Positions 31,360 through 41,800 of a stretch of 64,000 nucleotides of DNA are shown here, one piece after another. The translations under genes and the position numbers were made by a program. The DNA is from Trigonopsis variabilis (Eukaryota > Ascomycota > Trigonopsidomycetes > Trigonopsidales > Trigonopsidaceae): NCBI GenBank assembly GCA_003707065.3, contig PPXM03000001.1, forward strand, positions 1,364,001 to 1,428,000, given 5' to 3'. The notes beneath the pieces are model-generated. The model made no database searches and had not been told where the DNA came from. It saw only the letters and a list, made by a program, of their open reading frames with translations. Positions within the stretch are counted from its first letter, which is position 1. Every line of letters begins with the position of its first letter.

Positions 31360-32618
31360 TCAATCTTCATCGACGCCGTGTTCGAATAGATAGTTTGCAG
31401 CCAATTCCTCGTTCTTGTCACATGCGATGTACGCCTCAACCACAGTTTCCATCTCGAATCCAAGATCGCACAACCTCTCGATCGCTGCCTCTTCGGCCTC
31501 GGTGAAGTGGAGTTGCACCTGTTCAGGAAGAGCAAGACCTCCCTCTTCGTCGTCGCCCAAGAGTCGGAAAAACTCCTCAGGGTGGCGGCTGATAAGAGCA
31601 GCCATCTGAGGGTTAGAGGCAGCGAGGTTGCGTAAGAGATATTCCAACATTCCCGGTTGTTCTCTAATCATATTCCGAAGTTGTTGGAATTGAGGCTCAT
31701 CTCGTAAGAAGCTGAGCTGGGAGGCAAAATCTCCAGCAGCTGCAGTCTCAGGAGTGGCCGTGGCATCCTCAGACGAGGGTTGAGTTCGAGCTGCGTCAAA
31801 TAAATTGACTCCTCCAGCACCAGCGTTGTCACCTGCAGCTGGTTGAGGAGCTGACGGGGTCGTAGAGGCTTCAGTGCCTTGCTGGTTTCCTCCAGCCGAG
31901 CCTGCCGCAAGAGCTTGAAGGTTCTCGGGGATGCCCTATGCTATTAGAACCAATACAATGCCGTGCACTTACTGTCAACAAATATTCGACAGCACGGTCT
32001 GGATTATTGAAAGCGGCCCTCATTGCGGCCTCAACGGTAGACCGATCATAACCCATTTCCATCATATTAGAAATAGCGGTTTGTAAGGCATTACCGACTG
32101 CTAAAACGGAGGGGTCGGAAAAAAGCTGAGATGTGACTGGGCCGATGGGAGTGGGAGTCTGAGTAGGCAATGACTGGGTTGACGTGGATATGGGAGCAGC
32201 AGGTGTAGATGACGCGGCAGGCTCACGTTTAGGAGTGGCGGCGGCGGTAGATGATGCAGAAGCCTGAGAAGCAGCAGGAGCAGTCTTGGGCTTATTTGAG
32301 TTAGCTGCGAGCCAAAAGGCGATGGACATACCTTGGAGACCATGCAGACAATGAAATCCTTCTCCTTGATATTATAAGACTCGACGGAGTTTGCATCTTG
32401 GAGGATTTTGCCTATGATCAGATAAAAGCCACCAAGAATAAATACCTGAATAGATCAATTTCAATGACTCTTGAGGCCATCCTTTATCTTTAGAGATTGC
32501 CTCTTTAACCGAAGCGATCTAAGTTAGATATAAACCAAACCAAAAAACTCACTGTATCTTCTGGATTGGCTTCTAGAGTCCACTTTTGTTGTTTAAGATC
32601 TTTGAGGGTCAGGATCAT
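31360..32618 (-). CDS. RAD23: Rad23-like UBL-UBA proteasome shuttle / DNA repair protein
   Basis: It carries ubiquitylated proteins to the proteasome and stabilises the Rad4/XPC repair factor. Five exons on the minus strand: 32618-32553, 32518-32446, 32411-32332, 32290-31973 and 31935-31360, total 370 residues. Introns are 34-41 nt. Domains in order: ubiquitin-like (MILTLKDLKQQKWTLE to IVCMVSK, about 1-73), Ala/Ser/Thr/Pro linker, UBA1 (MMEMGYDRSTVEAAMRAAF), XPC-binding (EPQFQQLRNMIREQPGMLEY), and a C-terminal UBA2 (LCDLGFEMETVVEAYIAC). All four domains are intact. It is divergent from SET2, with 131 bp between starts. Confidence 0.96.
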
Positions 32619-32749
32619 GGCTGTGGCACCGGGGTGGTTGCTAGGTTGGATTGAAGATATATCGAGTCGAGGGAAAAAGTATCACCAACGGGACGACCTT
32701 GCGACAGAACGGATCGGGATTAAAAAGCCAAGGTTTCTATGAGGACAAA

Positions 32750-35267
32750 ATGAGTATAGGAGACGTCCAGAGGATTAAAGAGGAGGATGCGAGTGATATA
32801 CAGTCTGGAATAAAGGATGAAGATCTAAAACAAGAGTCAGAGGCCGATATCAAAGGAGAAGATGAAAGTCGAGACGAAAGCGAGGAGCCTCGAAAGCTGA
32901 CTCGAAAACAGCAAAGAGAGCTCTTGATGAATGCGCCAAGGCATTTATATAATGACTTACCCGACGTTACGGACAAGGCTAGGACCACGTTTATCGAGAT
33001 CCAGGATTGTACTTATGGCAACAGATATCTCGCCGATGCGGGCCAAGAGGAAATCATGGCGTGTGACTGCCGGGAAGAGATCATCAACGGAAAAAATATC
33101 GCTTGTGGTGAACATTCTGACTGTATCAATAGATACACCTCGATGGAGTGCGTGGAAGATCAAGGTCATTGTGGAGCAAACTGTCAAAATAAAAGGTTCC
33201 AGCGACATCAGTATGCACCTGTGTCGGTTATTCAAACTGAAAAGAAGGGGTTTGGGCTGAGGATTAATGCTGATGTCCCGCAAGATTTCTTTATCTATGA
33301 ATATATTGGAGAAGTCATCGACGAGATACGGTTCAGGAAACGGATGCTCAACTATGATAAACAGGGAATCAAACATTTTTATTTCATGATGCTGCAGAAA
33401 GGAGAGTTTGTCGATGCCACCGTTAAAGGATCACTCTCGCGCTTTTGTAACCATTCTTGCAATCCCAATTGTTATGTGGATAAGTGGGTCGTCGGTAATA
33501 AACTGAGAATGGGCATCTTTGCCAAACGCGACCTCAGTAAAGGAGAAGAGCTTACGTTTGATTATAACGTTGATAGGTATGGCGCTGAAGCTCAGCCATG
33601 TTACTGCGGAGAGCCCAACTGTGTTGGAGTCATTGGCGGAAAAACTCAAACAGAGGCTGTTTCGAAACTTCCTCAGGTTTATATGGATGCTCTAGGTGTT
33701 AGTGATGACGAGCAAGACTTTTTAGCCATTCCCAAACGAAAGAAGAAAGCCAAGAAGCAAACTGACGAAGAGTATGTCGAAAGCTTAAAGACAAGGCCTT
33801 TGGATGAAGCTGGTGTTGCCAAGGTCATGTCCAGTCTTGTCCAGTGCAAGGAAATTTGGCTGGTTCAAAAGCTGGTGGGGCGGATCCGAATGGCTGAAAA
33901 TGACCCGGTAGTACAGCGACGGGTGCTTCAAATGCACGGCTACCAAATTTTTGGTACGCTCTTGCGAGAGTTCAAGGATCATCCTCCACTGGTAGACACG
34001 TTGTTGGAGATATTACTCGGATGGCCTCGTTTGACCAAAAATAAGATTTCGTCGTCCAAGATCGAGTCTACTGTCCAGGAGATAAGCAAAAACTATGAAG
34101 ATGATAAAGTCAAACTGCATGCTCAACAGCTTCTGGACGAATGGAGTAGTCTACAGATGGCTTACCGTATCCCTCGACGGGAACGTCCTGTCAAGACCGA
34201 GAGACCGAGTGAAGAAAAGAGCGAAGAACCGCCTGTGCTTGAAAGCGAGGAGAGGTCTGACTCAGCCACAAAGGAAGAAGGATCCAATCAAGAGAGCAAT
34301 CAGAGCAAATGGCTTGATAAAGATAATCGGAGGAAGAATGGCAAGACCGAACGGCCTTTTCGCAGTCGCAAACCTGTTTCGAAGGACAAGGAACTACCTC
34401 CAGGCTGGGCTGAAGCCGAAGACCCAACAGGGAGAAGGTACTACTATAATCGAGAGCAGAATATAAGCCAGTGGGACTTCCCCGTCGACAAGGCTAGTGT
34501 GTTACCTCCCCCTGTATCGTCCACCACGGATAACAAGATAGATCTTCAAAAAATTATTGAAGAAGCTAATTTACAGCTCCTTCAGAAACAAAAGGCTGCA
34601 GAAGAGGAGGCAAATCTTCGCTCTGAACGCCAGAGGCTGCATGAAGAACGCAAAAAATTGAAGCAGGAACGACTGTTGGAGAAGAAACGGAAGAAGGAAA
34701 AAGAAAAAGAAAAGCATAAAGATGGCAAAGACAAGAGTAAAAGTTCGGGCGTTGAGAAGATATTGACCAAAACAGTAAGTCTTTACTAGGTAGCCATACT
34801 AACTATAGCTTGCTCAATATATTCCCAACGTCGTCAAGAAATATGGCGATGGAGAAATAACTAAAGATGCTATCAAAAAGCATTCGAAAGATATTGTCAA
34901 GATCCTGGTTGAAAAAGAGCTCCGCCCTGGTCATGTCGTGAAGAATCCAAAGGAACTGAGTGATGAGAAAAAACGCAAGATAAAGGATTTTGTCAAGAGT
35001 TATGTGAACAAGCTGATTGCTCGCAAGAGAGCAGGAGGAACTAGCGAAGGGAAAAGTCTATCACCTCAGGCGGAAGAAAATCAAGCCGACAATGAGGATA
35101 AACGGTCTGAACCTAGCAGTGATTCGGACGATGACCTTGCCCTTGATTATGGCGATGAGGATGATGATTATGTGCCCGAAGAACCTCTCAAACGCGCCGG
35201 AGATGATCTTAACGAAGACCATGAAGCTCAGAAACCAAGAGTCGATCCTCGAACGACAGTGTCATAA
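32750..35267 (+). CDS. SET2: Histone H3-K36 methyltransferase
   Basis: Set2 methylates H3K36 co-transcriptionally while bound to Pol II. Exons 32750-34774 and 34809-35267 give 827 residues; the 34-nt intron is GTAAGT to CTAACTATAG. Domains in order: acidic N-terminus; AWS Cys cluster (near 100-155; CDC, CGEHSDC); SET (160-280; EYIGEVI, RFCNHSCNPNC, GEELTFDYN); post-SET (PCYCGEPNC); a helical middle region; WW (LPPGWAEAEDPTGRRYYYN, near 547); coiled coil with Lys/Glu runs (600-665); and the C-terminal SRI domain that binds the phosphorylated Pol II tail (LAQYIPNVVKKYGDG onward, exon 2). ATG 32750 begins MSIGDVQRIKEED; upstream frame codons lack ATG. Confidence 0.95.
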
Positions 35268-35367
35268 GCTGGAAAAGCATTTGTAACAATATGTACGATA
35301 GGTTTTAATGCACGACGTTCCTCAAACTTACAAGTCTTCCCGTATATCTTACAAACTACCCAGTAGA

Positions 35368-36342
35368 TCATCTCCTAGTGACCCTTGCGATCTCGTGCTT
35401 TGAAAGTTTAAGACCGCCTTTTGTAGATTTTCCAACGCTAGCAATTTTAAGTCCTCGGTCTCTCTTACGGACCTTACTCTTCAGCAAGGGGTTGCTTTTA
35501 GCCATGTCAGCTTTGGACAAGATAATTCCAGCTTCCCTTGCATGTTCTTGAGTCTTCTTTCGTAGATGTGTCTTCTTTTCAATCATTCCCTTTCGGATTG
35601 CCATGGGCATCTTCTTAGGCTGCTTGTCTTGCACAGAGCCCCCTAGAGATTGGATCCTAGCTTGTAACGTTGCATGTCGTACTTTTCCAGTGGGTTCAAG
35701 ATCCAACAAGCTGGCTTGGGCGCCAGAATAAGTGCCTTTATCAGCAGATGCAAGGATGTGAGATTCGCTTATTAACCGCTGGAGCGCCAAGTCATTTTTG
35801 AGATCATCTTCTTCCTCCACATCGTCCCGATTAGATCTTCCCTTTTTATTCTTTTCCTGTCTCTGCTCTTCTGCTAAGCTTTGGGGAGCTTTGCTAGACT
35901 AGATATGTAAGCAGCGAGCCCCACGGCACCAAAGACTTACCATAAAGAGCTTACGATCAGCCTCTGAAACAGGCTGAGTTGATGACTCACGAGCACTAAA
36001 TTCAACAACCACAGGAGCTTCATCGTCTGAATCTGAGCTTGATGAAGAGCCTGAGAGCTCATCTATTTCCGAGTCGAATGGCGTAAATTCTAGATCTTCG
36101 TCACGCTCACCAGAATAAGATGTGTCTGAATCATTAGACTGGTCCAAAGATCCTTGATCTTGGTCCTCATGGTCTGAAATTTGGGAACCACTGAGATTTG
36201 GAAGATCGGTCATTGGCCCAAACTGTGCTTCCATATATTTCCTCATAACGTCCAAGTACTCCTTCGTTTCGTTCACCGACGTGGGAATGTCATGCCGATC
36301 CTCGTTCCTCGACTTTGCTCGAGATTTGACTTTTTTTCCCAT
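35368..36342 (-). CDS. FAF1: Faf1-like 40S ribosome assembly factor
   Basis: Yeast Faf1 acts in early pre-18S rRNA processing in the nucleolus. Exons 36342-35941 and 35898-35368 flank a 42-nt intron (35899-35940), giving 310 residues. The start chosen is MGKKVKSRAKSR; an in-frame ATG at 36390 would add 16 residues of unlikely composition. Features recalled from Faf1 are MRKYMEAQFGPM near the start, an acidic Ser/Asp tract, VVVEFSA, and ADRKLFMSSKAP across the intron. A basic C-terminus with KRDRGLKIASVGKSTKGGLK and LSKHEIARV completes the match. The family assignment rests on these remembered motifs and is good but not certain. It is divergent from HIS6. Confidence 0.78.
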
Positions 36343-36669
36343 TGGGAGTTGTATCCAATTTACGACAGATTTTACCGAAGAAACAATCATGTAGCGCAGC
36401 CCTCGATGTCGGATCTCTTGTGCGAGACACTAGTTCGGAACTTTGTCGGCTACGCTTTGACTATCTGGGAACTTCTCAGCCTACTTTAAGGACAATAAGT
36501 ATGTTAAAAATTCTTTGAGACTCGATAATATTTATCTGAACAGCAGCATTCTTGCCTCCTCGTAGTCCACAGAGATCTCCCGAGAAGCTTAGCTAATCTA
36601 CGACGGTCCCTGACAACGGAAGTTCGTCCACTTTTAGGGAAAAAAAAAAAGAAAAAAGGACGACACAAA
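36343..36669. other. Divergent FAF1/HIS6 promoter
   Basis: 327 bp. An A-rich run (36641-36658) lies just upstream of the HIS6 ATG. No Gcn4-type TGACTCA site was seen. A possible alternative FAF1 start (36390) lies inside. Confidence 0.5.
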
Positions 36670-37455
36670 ATGACGGTGTTTAGGCCTTGTATAGACATTC
36701 ATCAAGGGCAGGTGAAACAAATTGTGGGAGGAACTTTAAAAGAGGGAGAGAAATTGCCTACGACGAACTTCATAGCGACGCATTCGGCGGGCTACTATGG
36801 ACGACTGTATAAAGAGAATAATTTAAGGGGAGGACATGTGATCAAACTGGGTCCAGGATGTGATGAGGCAGCCATAGAAGCACTTCGAGAGTTTCCTGGT
36901 GGGTTACAAATAGGAGGAGGAATCAATCCAAGCAATGCAAAGCAATGGCTAGAATATGGAGCTTCTCATGTGATTGTCACATCCTACTTGTTTGAAAATC
37001 AGGATTTCAGGTGGGACCGACTGGAGGACATGGTTCGGGCGGTGGGAAAAGAGCGACTGGTGATTGACTTATCTTGTCGGAAGAAAGAAGAGAATGGCAA
37101 GGTGGAATGGGTTGTGGCAATGAATAAATGGCAGACTCTGACTTCGTTGAAGGTGTGTAAGGAGACTCTAGACAAGTTAAGTGCCAGCTGCAATGAGTTT
37201 CTCGTTCATGCTGCGGACGTTGAAGGTCTCTGTCAAGGTATAGATCAAGATCTGGTGAAAGCGCTAGGGGAATGGGCCACGATACCTGTGACATACGCAG
37301 GAGGTGCCAAGGATATCAGGGATATGGGCTTAGTACAAGAGCTGAGCGGTGGTAAGGTGGACTTGACGTTTGGCAGCGCTCTTGATATTTTCGGAGGAGA
37401 CAAGGTGAAGTTTGAGGATTGCATAAATTGGAATAAAAAAGTCGGCTGTAATTGA
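36670..37455 (+). CDS. HIS6: Phosphoribosyl-formimino-AICAR-phosphate isomerase (histidine pathway step 4)
   Basis: Converts ProFAR to PRFAR by an Amadori rearrangement in histidine synthesis. Single exon, 261 residues, the usual length. The (beta/alpha)8 barrel starts RPCIDIHQGQVKQIVGG with the first catalytic Asp. Phosphate-binding and barrel motifs follow: GLQIGGGINPSNA, VIDLSCRKK, HAADVEGLCQGID and VTYAGGAKDIRDM. The last strand is LTFGSALDIFGG. All expected core motifs are present. It converges with POP8, with 140 bp between stops. Confidence 0.96.
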   Translation: MTVFRPCIDIHQGQVKQIVGGTLKEGEKLPTTNFIATHSAGYYGRLYKENNLRGGHVIKLGPGCDEAAIEALREFPGGLQIGGGINPSNAKQWLEYGASHVIVTSYLFENQDFRWDRLEDMVRAVGKERLVIDLSCRKKEENGKVEWVVAMNKWQTLTSLKVCKETLDKLSASCNEFLVHAADVEGLCQGIDQDLVKALGEWATIPVTYAGGAKDIRDMGLVQELSGGKVDLTFGSALDIFGGDKVKFEDCINWNKKVGCN

Positions 37456-37595
37456 GCATAATATGACAGTTCAGGGCTGCAGCAGTAAATAATTATGTTA
37501 CTCTCGTATGCGCTGAAGAGCATCTCTGCTCACTACCGTACACGACCTTCTGTTATCAAAAAACTCGTCATGAACCACTATGATACACGTATCCC

Positions 37596-38105
37596 TCATT
37601 TGAGGACACCGTTAAACCGCCAGTCTCGGCTAGGGCCAATTAATCCAGTAAGAAAAGGGCCTCTTGCACGGACAGACAGCAAGAAAGTCTCGTCGTTTAA
37701 AACTCCATTATACCCCCCAAGACCACCCTGTACTACCTGCATGCAACTAAAAGGAACTCGGATAAAACATCCACACTCGCACTGAAAGTTATTCTTTCGC
37801 ACTTCATGGTCAATCGTCAACAAATCTATAGGGATGGATTCTCCGAGATAGCCTAGAAAACTCCTCAGCGCTTTGTCAAGAAGCGTGTACCAGGTCAAAT
37901 TGTCTAGCGGTTCTCGTGGACCCTCGTGTAGCTCTGTCCATGTTCTGGTCTTAGCAAATAATTGACATTCAACTTACAAGATCACATTAAAGTAGTACCA
38001 CTCCACCTTGGTTACGGTCCGCAAATCCGACAGGGAAACATCTTTTCGAGATACCAAGAATCCGTCTTCACGGGAGCAATGAGACTCGTTCTCATACGCA
38101 GACAT
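37596..38105 (-). CDS. POP8: RNase P/MRP protein subunit Pop8-like
   Basis: A small protein of the RNase P and RNase MRP particles that process pre-tRNA and pre-rRNA. Proposed exons 38105-37978 and 37944-37596 flank a 33-nt intron (37945-37977, GTAAGT to GCTAAGACCAG), giving 158 residues. The start is MSAYENESHCSRED. The family pattern is WYYF.V.LT, then PLDNLTWYTLLDKALRSFLG, GESIPIDLLTID, CFIRVP and a final LLSVRARGPFLTGL. Fungal Pop8 proteins show the same WxYF, sALxxfLG, IxIDIL and WIRVP succession. Splicing across the intron restores the V-I-L-T strand. The gene is easily missed because neither exon alone is long with an ATG. Sequence identity to remembered homologues is modest, so some doubt remains. 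Confidence 0.75.
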
Positions 38106-38865
38106 GGCAGACTTAATGTCTTTGGAGAACGTCAATATTCAGTCGCAGCTCGGAGCGTGCGCTTTCCAAAGTTACTCTTTCCACTTGTATCCCAGCAGAG
38201 AAGGCAAATAACTTGGGACACTTAGTCCTATTATATATATTTCTCCTAATTCTCCTAGGTTTTATGTCGGAAGTGCTCTGGTCTACTCTGCCCAAAGACA
38301 GGTAGGGTAATGCCACCAGCAACTAAATGATCCTGTCCCAGCACCTACGATCCACGTGAACATGGGAGCCCTTATAGCAGTTTCTCCCGTAAACCCGTTT
38401 GACAATCAATTGAGAAGATTTCTTGGTAGATTTAGTCCAGCCAGAGACTAGCACTGATAACTGATGGTGCAGATGAGCCAAACAAGTGGTTCCTGCGCTG
38501 ATGTGCTACTGCACTAAGGAATCGTCTCCAAGATGAATAGAGTGATTCTTTCTTATCGTGTAGACGCTGAGAGACAAAGTCGTAATCAAAAGATAAGCAT
38601 CTAGTATGTCGCGCTCGTATTAAACCAGTTTAACGGTCGAGAAATCGAGCTCGCAGGATGACCTAAGCGCGATTCCAAGTAGCGTTCAGACGACGTCTTA
38701 GTAAGGAAGGTCTTTGAATTACAACACCTCAAGGTTTAACCCCGAGGTATATTCTCCTCGGAGCAAGAGAATAATCGGGATAATCCATCCCTCTGATACG
38801 TCTTTGATAGCGCGGGACCTTGGCGTCTTGTGTTGAGAGGCTGACGGAAGTGCGTCGATCGAGTC
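38106..38865. other. Divergent POP8/STT4 promoter region
   Basis: 760 bp without a supported gene. It contains CACGTG at 38353-38358 and an inverted repeat CCGAGG-N8-CCTCGG at 38742-38761 that could be a zinc-cluster factor site. Both are unproven. Confidence 0.45.
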
Positions 38866-41800
38866 ATGGATAATTGCGGGTAGGAAGCGAACTAGTAATA
38901 TATTATTAATAAAAGCTTTGATCGGAATACTATAAGGACTCGGGCGTTAAAAAAACTGGCGAAATACGCGGCTTCGGGCGAGATCCCGACTGCAAAGAAA
39001 ATAGCTAATGGACATCCTATCGCGAACGGTAAAGATACTCATAGTGGAAATGATTTAGAAGGCTTGATAAGTCGCCTGGAGTCAGGAACTAATCAATGGA
39101 AGGAGGCTTCAGGGCAAACAAAAATATTAGTGAGTATGACGGCGGTGAGCTAAGCTAACGCTTTCCAGTCTACAAATATCACCGAACTATTAGTTGCTCT
39201 TAGCCCAATAACAAGAGAAATTAAAGATGAAGGGCATGCAGAAAGGCTGTTAGAAGTTATGGGTTACTTTCTTCTTCAGATTCCCCATTCCTATTTTGCT
39301 GTGTCGAGTTATCTACAGAGTAAGACTTATTGGATGCATTTAATTAACCCAAAGCCCTGAAACCGTCACCATGGGATCACTTGACTAAGATACTCACCCT
39401 GGCTTTGTCAGATCTGTGCAGAGCGCATAGCCATTTGCTCGAAAAAGCCAGCTCTTACATTAGCGGATACATTGAAGGTTTATCTTTGACTGACCCCGAA
39501 TGCTCAATTGATTCATATTTCATCAACGTTTTCTCGTTATTGGGATTCCTAGATGCTACCAGTGAATCTCCTTTTCTGGTGGCTCGATTATTAGACAAGC
39601 AACACATCTTGACGCGGTTGGATGGACTGACTGATCCAAATTTCTTGACTAAAGTCGACGATTTAAGAACAGGGATTATTAATGAAGAAGATAGGATTTC
39701 CCAACAGTGGCACTACTACTACAATGCCTATCAGACTTGTAAACAACCTTTCAGCAGATTACTGTTCCAGGAAAAATTACTCTCGTTAATCCGGATGATT
39801 TGCTACTGTTCCGTTACTCTGAATATTGGCGATCCCTACACCAATTCAGACGAAGCATTGATGGACCTTTTACTGTCTCAAGAACCCTCCTCTGATAGAC
39901 TTCACAATGGCAGTGATCCCGTCCTGATACTTGCTAATAAGATTGTTCATCGGATTTTTGTTGAGCTGGATGATAGCTTGGACCTTGTCAATCTTGAAAG
40001 CCCCAGTGTCTTGACTCTCGCAATGGATATCAAGGCTATGAGTCTCGAGGTGCTTGCTTATTTCTCTTTACTTGAGATCTATGATTACGAGAACTTCCTG
40101 CGCTTACTTACCGAAATCATCAACTCAGGAATCTTACTTTCAAGTGACCGCTTATATCGAATGAGTCTCAAAACTTTAACTCTGCTTTCCCTTAATCCTA
40201 TCTCAGATAATAATTCCGCTGGCGAAACCTTGAGTGCCATTGTTCCAAACTGTATTGCTGAGAGGCATCTCTCTCCTCGAGCCTTACAAGTGTCATGTGA
40301 CTGCCTTGGCTCTTATCTTCAAAAAGGAAGCCAAGACGGAGTTATTTCTATAATTTACTCGCTAATTAATGTCTTAACCATTGGCCCTGATCGATCTACT
40401 TCTAATGATATCGTCCTCAACGACTCTGAGCTTAGCCTCCACCCAATACCTACAACCGGATCGGCCATTTATATCCGCAAACAACACGATTTGGTTACGG
40501 AACCGTCTGGAGATAAAAATGAAGTGTGTGCGCGGGTCATCACTGCCGTTATTCAGATTGCTCTTCGGTACGGAGACTCCAAAATCGCTTCACTGACAGC
40601 CACGGTCTTGAACCAAAAGCTTAAGAAAGTCAACGATTTTGTTGACTTGAAACTGATCGCCGAAACTCCTAAATTAGTCAAGCTGCTCCCTGAGCGCGAC
40701 ATCCTGAGTCTATCGCGAGTTTACCACCGCCTAGGGCTTGAAGCTCTTGCAGCATCTAACGTGGATCTCTGTGATGCCACCATTGATTCTGCTTGTCTCA
40801 TCTCCCGGGAAGTTGTCAAACACCGACCAGACGTCTTCAACAGTTATCTCAAATATCTTTTGACCGAAATCGTGAGCAAAGGCGATGTCAAGGAGCTCGA
40901 ACACCACCGATCCCAAAAACAGATTGCTATTTGCGCTCAACAGATATCCCTTTCTATTCCATGTCTAGCCGTACTTCTACCACCTATCTCAGAGACGCCA
41001 TATGAGACCAAAGACAAGGACATCAAAGAGCTGTTTCGAGATGCGTGGTTCAACATGGTTGTGCATGGCTATTCAAGAGACTCAAACTGGACAAAATCTT
41101 TCGGTAAAGATTTAATCACCATCGCCTGGAGTTCTCCCACTTTGGTCGCCGAGAATCTTGCCTCTCAATTAGATTCTGAAATCGAACTGAATACAGTCTT
41201 GCGCCGAGGATCATCAAACACCAACCTCAGCGACCAACGAGCAGAGATCCTGAATGCTTTTGGGAAAAGCGGGATAGAACTTAGAACGCTATCTACACCC
41301 AAGCTATTCTTCTTTTCTGCCACACTTTTGTTGGAAACGCGACGGGCCAAGGCGGGCAACTGTGCCAAATGTTTGGGCTATTTTACTGATCCCAGTATCA
41401 AAGCTGGTACAAACGCTAGAATCATGACTGCCATTGCCTTGGAAGTCACCAACATCTATATAAACGAAGCACTTTCTCGCCGCGAGAACTTTTTGGTCGA
41501 TGATGTTGCTGATCAATTGAAAGAAGTCATGGTCTGTTGTTGCCATCGGCTCAAAAGTGCCCAGCAAGTGGCCTATCAATGCATGGATTTGTTGGTTGTC
41601 CACCTGCCTTTTGCTTTATGTCGAAAAGAGTCCATGTTTGCCTTACTGGAGATTCTTTCATTACTGTGGGAAAGTTGCGTCGATGTCGCAGTGGATATGT
41701 ATGATCCCCAGTCTGTGTTCATCTCAAGTCGAGCCAACGTCCGCCTGGAACTGTCAGATTCTCAGTCGCAGCGGAATGAGACCTTGGAAGCTTTCCAACA

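Noticed and set aside
37495-37785. Plus-strand frame of 96 codons downstream of HIS6
   Set aside because: Lies antisense to the POP8 exon, which has clear family landmarks.
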